Assembly: GCA_025093985.1 (NCBI GenBank)
Contig: JACAAK010000004.1
Span: forward strand, 2,232,001-2,296,000
Source of the DNA: Calvatia gigantea
Taxonomy: Eukaryota; Basidiomycota; Agaricomycetes; Agaricales; Lycoperdaceae
Reading direction: 5' to 3'
DNA length: 64,000 nt
Shown: positions 57,138-64,000 of the stretch, in pieces
Layout of the letters: every line of letters begins with the position of its first letter
Position numbering within the stretch: position 1 is the first letter of the stretch
Program-made: the position numbers and the translations under genes
Notes under the pieces: generated by a model
What the model was told of the DNA's origin: nothing
Database searches by the model: none
The model's input: only the letters and a program-made list of their open reading frames with translations

Positions 57138-58874
57138 TCATAGGTCCGCAATTTCACAAGCCAGACCAAGCCGAGCCACTTCTTCAACGATGTGATTGTG
57201 CATGTTGTAGGAATTCATCTCGTTCACTGTTCCCGTTAGATCATGCTCATATCTTTTGAAGGTGCGCTTCGGACATACCGGTTAATTTCCCTTCTTGTGC
57301 CTTTAGTTCAGCATGATGAGGCGTCAGGCTTGTAAATCCAATTCTTTCGTTGAGGTTTTCGGTAGCCCTTACACTTGCCATCTGAACTCGGGTTGCTCGG
57401 GGTTTGCGAATTCGTTGATATAATTCCAAGCCAGCCGTGACATCATAAGTGAACCGTGCGTATTTGGGGGAGAATATGATTCCAAGGGCAGCCGCGTCTT
57501 CAATGGCCTGACAAGCGCCCTGCGACTGGTGGGGCATCATGGGGTGGGCAGCATCGCCTAAGATGCAAGTTTGGTTCCTGTACCAACGCTATCAATGGAT
57601 GTAAGTATAATTTCAGTATATCGGTGAGGAGAAAATATACATCATACGGCTGGTGTACATAGAGGCGCCACGGCATCCGCTCAACTGAATTTAATAGGAG
57701 AGCGTGACAGTCAGGGTCCAGCTCATTATAGGCACCCTTCAAAATATCTTGCACCGGAACCTGTTCAAAAACGAAACCATCCTCGTGGTGATTGGTGAGT
57801 TCGGTGGGCATGAAGCCTCCAAGGTGTGTTAGTGCCCAGGGCGAAAAACAAGGAAAATCCCCTACAGTAGAAAGACACGACTTCCCCCCCAGAGCAGGGA
57901 GACATGACGATCTTGTAATACTTGGACCGGCCATTCTTATCTTGCGTACCGCCCCAGAACTGACTGCAGCTTGATCAGGAGGAATGCAAAGTCTCGAGAT
58001 GGATCCGCTTACATGGCAGGCTGGCAAGCATAATCAACAAGGCTAAGCCTCTTGACTTCTGAAGTCAAGACATTACAGCGGTAACAGGTCTGCGGAGCGG
58101 ACTTGATATCCGGAACAACACCGATGCTTCTTCTGACCGCGGACTGGAAGGATATAAGTGAAAAAATAAATAACGCCATTGGTAAACCATACTCTAATTC
58201 CGTCCGCGCCAATAATAAGGTCTGCTCGAATGGTCCGTCCATTCTTGAAGGTTATTGTGCCCTTCTCAGGACTAACCTCCTCACAACTGAGTGGATCGAC
58301 ATCAGGGGGTAGCAAATTTGAAGGATGGTTTATGACGCACATATGATCAAAATGGACGCGGCAAGGCGACCCAGGACCTTCAGGGAATGTTGCCGCTTTG
58401 AGAAGGGTTGCATGCATATCTTGTCTGTGCAGCATGTTGTAAACATTTCCCCACTCCTTCTCATAGTTCTCGAGACTGTAATTGTTAAGAATTCTTCCAG
58501 TCTCCCAGTCCCTCATGACAAGATTCTTGAGGACCACCGGTTTCATATCAGGGATATCTACGCCCCATTCTCGGAGCCATTGTGTGCCATTGGCAGCACA
58601 AGATATCGACGCGCCGACCTCCACATCAAAATTGCGACGCTCATATATATTGACTGCACAAAAGAACACTGTCAGATTTTGTTCGAATACGTTTGTTTCA
58701 TTACCTTTATGACCAGCCCTTCGTAGGGCGATGGCTGCGGACAGGCCTCCAAGGCCGCCACCAATGATAGCAACGTGCAAGGACCTAAATACTCGCCGTA
58801 TAGAAGACGCACCCCCGTTGTCAGTCGACGCGCAGGGGAAGTTTTTCAAAGGTGGAAGAGGGATGGCTGTCCAT
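57138..58874 (-). CDS. FAD-dependent monooxygenase (salicylate hydroxylase-like)
   Basis: Class A flavoprotein monooxygenase; relatives hydroxylate small aromatics such as salicylate. The Rossmann motif HVAIIGGGLGGLSAAIALRR appears near 58775. After an intron, VNIYERRNFDVEVGASISCA and GTQWLREWGVDIPDMKPVVL follow. The DG motif is RTIRADLIIGADGIR, split by an intron from SAVRRSIGVVPDIKSAPQTC. Further exons give FWGGTQDKNGRSKYYKIVMS, FMPTELTNHHEDGFVFEQVP, RMPWRLYVHQPYN and the GD motif CILGDAAHPMMPHQSQGACQ. IEDAAALGIIFS and KPRATRVQMASVRATENLNE complete it. The last intron (about 57230-57280) leads to VNEMNSYNMHNHIVEEVARL and a stop at 57138-57140. About 430 residues. The start (ATG 58874, MDSHPSSTFEKLP) needs an intron I could not place. 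Confidence 0.88.
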
Positions 58875-59232
58875 GTGTTCAGCGGGTACTAGGATGACCT
58901 TGAGGATGAGGCGAACACCGATCCCTCACCATATATGTATTCAAATATCTCCCGCTCCTTGTCTCTCTACCGGGGAAGCATGGTGTTTTCTTCGGTATCC
59001 TGTCGCCGTAAGTAGTCTGGATAAGCTTTGGCCGTGGACAGGCGCTTTCTTTCGTTCCCTCGATTAAGCACAGACGTCTGGTTATTTTGAATATTGATGC
59101 ACTGATGGGTGATCGATGTCACGAGCGTATCGGAGTTCCGTTTTGGAAGCAATTGCTTCCCGATAAGTAACCATGCTGGTTTCATTCCCATGGAATCTGT
59201 ACCACTAGGCTGTCAGGCTGTAACAATCGTCC
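58875..59232. promoter_or_regulatory. Shared upstream region of FAD monooxygenase and DLH-like gene
   Basis: About 360 bases between the start codons of two divergent genes that could act in one catabolic route, so a common regulator is plausible. No clear zinc-cluster site is asserted. Confidence 0.4.
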
Positions 59233-60726
59233 ATGGCTCCAAAGACCTACGATCCAAACTCAGAGAATGAGCAAGCTCCCCCCCTGCCCTCGGCGCCCCT
59301 TCGCATTTGGGCACCCAATATAGCTTTACAACCTCCGTTGACCCGTCGGGGCTCTGGACCCGGGCTTATCCTCTTGCTGCCCGATGCTTCTGCACTCAAA
59401 GCCAAAACCGGACCTCGGCCTTTGGACCCGGAACCTGTGCAAAAGTGGGCAGAGGAAGGTTTTGCGGTTGCAGCTATTACTCCCTCAGACCTGGAGCAGG
59501 GTTCACTCAAATCAATTCTGGAGCGAGCGGTTAACGGCTTGCTCGCTCTTGGTGAGCTTGATACTAGGGACAAATTTGCAATCATTGGTGAGAATATGCT
59601 GCCAGCGTGGTCGAAAGGTTTTTTGTCCGTACTTATCACGCGAGCTCTAGCGTACGACATTAGAACAGAGCTTTTGGGTACCCTAAGTCGCTTGGAAGGA
59701 CTTCCAATCACATGCCTTGTTTTATATGGCATTCCATCAGATGCAGACTTGGGGCCTCCTAATATTCCAACTCTCCTCCATCTGACAAGGGTGATCGATC
59801 CCCTAGCGAACGTGACCATTTACAGTTACTCCGCCCAATCGAATCATTTTGTCTTGCCCCAGTCTCTGGAGTACGATCCGGGAAATGCGGCGTTGGCTCA
59901 TAGCCGATCCTTGGTATTTCTACGCAAATGGCTTGGAGGTCCCATTTTCGACCTCGAGGCAATATGGGATGAACATTGCTATTTCGAATTTGAGGTTCGT
60001 AGCGTCGCCAAAACGATGGCAACCATGGTGGTGCGTGCTGAGTATTCTTCTGCGCAGTATGCAGCTAGAACATTTGTTTCATAGCAAGAACCCTATGTCA
60101 ACCATGTTCCAACCGTAGGCATAACTGTTGCGCTTTGGTTGATATAGGCATTCAGGTGTTATTAGATGACAGGAGGTATCGGCCGTGCAGCACTGACTGC
60201 CTTCTATCGAGATCATTTCATATTCAGCAATCCAGATGATGCTCGCCTTCATATAGTTTCACGGACTGTTGGGGCCGATCGTATTGTCGGTAAGCTATCT
60301 GGGTATATCCTCACGGGACCTTACTGATGCAACGTAGACGAGTTCATCTACCAGACTACTCACAGCCAAACTATTGATTGGTTTTTGCCGGGCGTTCTAC
60401 CGACTGGGAAGAAACTCTCCATTCCCATGATGGCAGTCGTAAGTGTTCGTGGTGATCGTCTATATAACGGTTAGTTTAAACTCAATTATTACTACACCTC
60501 TGAACCCCTGATTGTTGTCGCAGAACATATTTGGTGGGATCAAGGAACGACTCTCCGGCAAGCAGGAATCCTGCCAAGCCATTTGTCCTATTCTGGACCA
60601 GGAGGTGCGAGTGGAACCCTGCGACTGCCAGTGGCCGGTTCTGAGTGTGCACATATGTTAATGGATGAGAGGAATGGGAAAAGCAATGAGATGATGGGAG
60701 ATGATTGGGGGGTTCAAAAGCAGTAA
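59233..60726 (+). CDS. Dienelactone-hydrolase-like protein with NTF2/SnoaL-like tail
   Basis: Fungal protein of the type annotated as carboxymethylenebutenolidase. The ATG at 59233 encodes MAPKTYDPNSENEQAPPLPS, then GPGLILLLPDASALKAKTGP, VQKWAEEGFAVAAITPSDLE and ERAVNGLLALGELDTRDKFA: an alpha/beta-hydrolase-like N-terminal half. The expected nucleophile elbow (G-x-C/S-x-G) after the KFAIIG strand is replaced by GENMLPAWSKG. Introns join TMVQEPYVNHVPTMTGGIGR, ALTAFYRDHFIFSNPDDARL, TVGADRIVDEFIYQTTHSQT, DWFLPGVLPTGKKLSIPMMA and EHIWWDQGTTLRQAGILPSH, an NTF2/SnoaL-like C-terminal half. Stop 60724-60726. About 420 residues. Substrate unknown; the missing elbow makes hydrolase activity doubtful. 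Confidence 0.8.
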
Positions 60727-60876
60727 TACTTTGTTTGGGAACAAATCTGACTGCGACGGCGTAAAGAATTCTCTGTGAATAGGGGGTGATATACCATGTT
60801 TTGGGACATCAGCCGCTGTGCTTCATCGCCACCCAACTGACCATTTTACCCTGTAGTAAGGCACAGGATAGAAGCT

Positions 60877-62578
60877 TCAAGACATTACTACATCCCCATC
60901 TGATTGTGTCCTTGGTGCGCCTCTTACCACAGAATTTGCCAACTCTCGTCTAGTTTCAGGACCTATCTGTGGGTGCGGCGTGGCCCGGATGACATCCAAT
61001 AACGCATCCTTCTGATCTGGTGTTAGATCTGATGCATATCTGTCGTAGTCATAAGCTGAAGGGAATCGTGTCAGGCGAGTAACAACGAAAATCTCACCTT
61101 TGGCAGAAGACTAATAGGCTTTGATGCCAGAGCACTGGAAGTTTCTTGGAGTCTCCTCGCGACTTGGCTTTGTATGTGTTTGAAAGTCGGATGAAATGGA
61201 ACACAAGGGCATCCACAACTTTGTAGGGTAGCTCGAATTTCTTATCCAGGAGGACGCGGATGAAGAGAGAGTTTGGACCTTCGGGGCAATTAGTCACCCG
61301 ACGATGTCAATGTGGGTTGCGTACCAGAGTAATCCATCTCTGCGATGCGAAGGAGAGCGGCTGAAGCATGTAGGACTGGAACTTTCGTCCGGGCAAGAAT
61401 TGATGCAACAATGGCTGCCTCCTTCAAAGAGCAACCTTGCTATGTAGATGTTCGGTCAGTGATAGGCTCCTGGACCTGTTAGACGTACGTCAAGCATGGG
61501 GAAAATGATCCCTTTGAAGAAGGCCCCAGGCTTGTATAATGCTCGTTTCAATGCCTCATAATACTGGACATTGAGTTTTCTATTTTGCTGTATATCCTCT
61601 CTGATGGCATCGAGTAAGACCACCCCAAGGAAGAGCTGCGCCTGAGGAGGTTTCATATTCGAAATGAAGATTCTTGTAGCAGCGCGGCAAGCGTGGGGCG
61701 ACCATTTCTCTGGGCTTGTGAGGGCCAGCATCCGTGCCCATGCAGGAAGGGATGGAATGACTTTGAAGAGTTTGGGGAGAGGTCCTGACTTATACTTGTG
61801 CAAAAATAGTCCTAGTCTGATGGATCACGGAGTTTCAGCGGTAATTCTGACTATGAAGTTGGGGCACGCACTTCGTGTAAGCCTCGATGACGGTAGGATT
61901 GAGGCCAAGTGCAGGATCTGGCCTTTCCCGATCTGAAATTGTTCAAGAATTTATCAATCCAGTTGGAGAAAAAAAAAACCTTGTGGCACTTTCTTGATTT
62001 CCGCCGTCGTGGCGACGTTCGGGTTGTCCAGTTTTGCAAAGATAACATCCGCTAGTGTCCGTCGTTCTCCGGAATTCGCAGGTAGGAGGGCACCCAAAGT
62101 CTGAAGGTCTTCTTCGTTTATATCCTGACATCAACATCAGCGACGGGCACATAGACAGGTTGTATACCCACAAATTCTTCTTCAGCATCTTGGGCATCAT
62201 AACCTGACTCCTCCCCCTCTTCTTCGTCAATAAAGTGAGACCGTGGTTGTGTGAAGGAGGAGCCGTGCCCTTCATCTTCCGAGAACTCTTCTTGGTCGTC
62301 GGGCATTTCGAGCTCATCCTGCTGGTCTCGTGCGAGTTCGAAAATTTTACGAGACGTTTTGGGGTCAAATGTGGCCTGGTGTACGCTGGTCAGGGGCTAA
62401 TTATGGAGGAAGGGATCGAAAACACATCTGCTGGATCGTCCTCATCGGCCCTACGAGCCTTCGTGCGTTTTCCAGGTTGTGAAATGCGCCCATATTTGGC
62501 CTCGGCTTCATCCTCATTGAGCTGGACGAGAAGGGGATCGTGCCTTGGCTTCTGCGAATGCTTTTGTGTTCGAGGCAT
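60877..62578 (-). CDS. ENP1: Bystin / ENP1 40S ribosome biogenesis factor
   Basis: Nucleolar and cytoplasmic factor of the 40S pre-ribosome needed for 18S rRNA processing and export. The ATG at 62578 encodes [20 protein letters not shown], followed by [20 protein letters not shown] and an acidic region ([20 protein letters not shown]). [20 protein letters not shown] and [16 protein letters not shown] follow. The bystin domain has [97 protein letters not shown], and [40 protein letters not shown] closes it, ending SDGDVVMS at 60877. About 460 residues with about eight introns. Confidence 0.94.
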
Positions 62579-62790
62579 TTGATTGAGGGGAGTTTGGGGT
62601 TGAAATCCGTTGAAATCCCGAGATGTAATTTTTGGTGATCGGATATCGCCCCGCGAGACAAAAATAGAAATGGCAGAGGCTTTGCAAGCCTCGCTAAGTT
62701 CCTGCTAAAAGGCAGGACCAGGGCCCCTTCCTCCAGCGCCTCTCCATCTTTGCTTTCTTCCCTCCATCCTCCCCCGGAGACGCTTTACCA
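62579..62790. promoter_or_regulatory. Shared upstream region of ENP1 and UXS1
   Basis: About 210 bases between divergent start codons, holding both promoters. No specific site is assigned. Confidence 0.45.
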
Positions 62791-64000
62791 TGTCTCCCTC
62801 TCACGTGAGTGCCCACTCCCCGTCGCTCTTGCCGGCGCTCCATGTTGGGTCAGGTTCTGACGTCGTTTCAGATTAGGTCCTTGGATAAGAGCGGCGACGA
62901 GATTACTACTGTCGGTTTCAATCGTTTTGGCTTCGACTCGGAAGTCCCGCTCGACGTCCTCCGTTCTCTCTACCTCCGGTCCCATTACATTGTTTCGAAT
63001 ACGGACCCTAAGGTTATTGAGCACCTCAACGAGGAACAAGAGGAAATCGAGCATGCCAAATTGAGCACTGGCTACTCACTTTTCCAGCCCACATCAATTT
63101 ATTTCCCCGACACCAGGTCCATATCCTACACTACCCTCTCGCGCTTTCCTCCAGTCAAGTTGCTCTCACCTTCTGAGCGCAAGCGCATCCTTGTCACTGG
63201 CGGCGCCGGTTTCGTCGGATCCCATCTCGTAGATCGCCTCATGCTCCTTGGACACGAGGTCACTGTCCTTGACAATTTTTTCACTGGTTCCAAGACAACT
63301 GTTAGTCACTGGGTGGGTCACCCTAACTTTGAATTGGTTCGCCACGATGTTGTCGAACCCTTCATGATTGAATGCGACCGTAAGATAGCAAACCCATTGT
63401 TATTGAACAGGCCGCTCATAAATTTAAATTCAGAAATTTACCACCTTGCGTGCCCTGCTTCCCCTCCTCATTACCAATTCAATGCTGTCAAGACTATCAA
63501 AACATCTTTCATGGGAACTCTTAATATGCTCGGCTTAGCCAAGCGAGTAAAGGCGCGTTTTTTGATTAGTAGCACTTCGGGTAATATCTTCACATTCCCC
63601 GACAACCGCCACCGGCTTAACCACGCCTATAGAGGTCTATGGTGATCCTGAAGTTCATCCACAACACGAGGATTAGTAAGTTACAATACCTTCACACACG
63701 ATACACGATACAACCAACAAGTACTTAAAACAGCTGGGGGCATGTCAATCCTATCGGGCCTCGGGCCTGTTACGACGAAGGAAAACGTGTAGCTGAGACA
63801 CTAACCTATGGTTTTCAGCGCCAAGACGGCGTTGATGTCCGGGTCGCGCGGATCTTCAACACCTACGGACCTCGTAGTGTGTTTCTCGTACTCGTATATC
63901 CAACCCAAGCTGACGCATACATAGTGAATCCTTACGACGGTCGCGTCGTTTCCAACTTTATAGTTCAAGCCCTTAAAGGCGAGGACATGACCGTTTATGG
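62791..64000 (+). CDS. UXS1: UDP-glucuronate decarboxylase (UXS1), cut by window end
   Basis: NAD-dependent SDR enzyme that converts UDP-glucuronate to UDP-xylose for cell-wall and capsule-type glycans. The ATG at 62791 is in a five-codon exon (MSPSH), followed by an intron at 62806-62871 and [20 protein letters not shown]. An N-terminal extension with [20 protein letters not shown] precedes the Rossmann motif [20 protein letters not shown]. Next [20 protein letters not shown], then an intron (donor after ECD) to [40 protein letters not shown] and [20 protein letters not shown] follow, with the catalytic YxxxK in [36 protein letters not shown] and [16 protein letters not shown] reach the edge. 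The C-terminal part lies beyond the window. Family and catalytic residues are clear. Confidence 0.95.

Noticed and set aside
58800..58849. Upstream TTG start for the FAD monooxygenase
   Set aside because: TTG starts are not expected in fungal nuclear genes; an unplaced short intron after the ATG at 58874 is more likely.
57138..60726. Secondary-metabolite cluster
   Set aside because: No polyketide synthase, peptide synthetase, terpene cyclase, transporter or cluster regulator lies nearby; only two enzymes are present.
1..64000. Transposons, retroelements, CRISPR arrays or prophage-like modules
   Set aside because: No reverse transcriptase, transposase, integrase, long terminal or inverted repeat, or regular spacer array was recognised by eye.

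Overview
The window is nuclear DNA of a fungus, almost certainly a basidiomycete and probably an agaricomycete. The genes are compact, closely packed on both strands and cut by many short GT-AG introns of about 45-80 bases. Several gene types point the same way: UDP-glucuronate decarboxylase, a basidiomycete-style seven-helix receptor-like protein, a MARVEL-protein pair, fungal BFR1, and a dienelactone-hydrolase-like protein with an NTF2-like tail. I found no transposon, rRNA, convincing tRNA, viral gene or secondary-metabolite cluster. All coding calls come from reading frames joined by eye across introns, so exon edges are approximate unless stated.

Layout. 0.4-8.2 kb (all minus): TFIIF alpha (RAP74), a bHLH factor, and the ELG1/ATAD5 PCNA-unloader ATPase. 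8.5-13 kb (plus): JMJD7-like JmjC hydroxylase, NHP2 and BFR1. 13.6-19.7 kb (minus): RFX factor and vacuolar endopolyphosphatase PPN1. 21-28.3 kb (plus): acetoacetyl-CoA synthetase, two tandem MARVEL-domain proteins and an unresolved small membrane protein. 28.5-30.7 kb (plus): CDC14 phosphatase. 31-32.3 kb (minus): uroporphyrinogen decarboxylase. 32.6-33.4 kb (plus): SHG1/BOD1-domain protein. 33.4-35 kb: unassigned, with fragments of an unrecognised gene. 35-37.8 kb (plus): seven-helix membrane protein and mitochondrial bL12m. 38-40.8 kb (minus): CCR4-NOT subunit NOT3/NOT5. 41.4-44.6 kb (plus): BEM1-type scaffold and complex I NDUFA12. 44.6-46.3 kb (minus): L-2-hydroxyglutarate dehydrogenase. 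46.6-52.8 kb (plus): CNS1, ribosomal protein S7, an unusual Rab GTPase and AMMECR1. 52.8-58.9 kb (minus): PPR protein, ribosomal protein L3 and a salicylate-hydroxylase-like FAD monooxygenase. 59.2-60.7 kb (plus): dienelactone-hydrolase-like protein. 60.9-62.6 kb (minus): bystin/ENP1. 62.8 kb to the end (plus): UXS1, cut by the window edge.

Most genes are core housekeeping functions: transcription, deadenylation, ribosome and snoRNP biogenesis, replication clamp unloading, heme synthesis, mitochondrial function, polarity and mitotic exit. They do not form one pathway. Several pairs are divergent over short shared upstream regions: ELG1/JMJD7-like, HEM12/SHG1, NOT3/BEM1, L2HGDH/CNS1, FMO/DLH-like and ENP1/UXS1. 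The only pair hinting at a dedicated local pathway is the FAD monooxygenase with the dienelactone-hydrolase-like gene, which resembles a small aromatic-catabolism module. The most unusual single gene is the Rab GTPase near 50 kb, with a proline/serine-rich insert of roughly 125 residues between its G4 and G5 motifs and an altered G4 motif. I see no strong evidence for a wholly new biological system.
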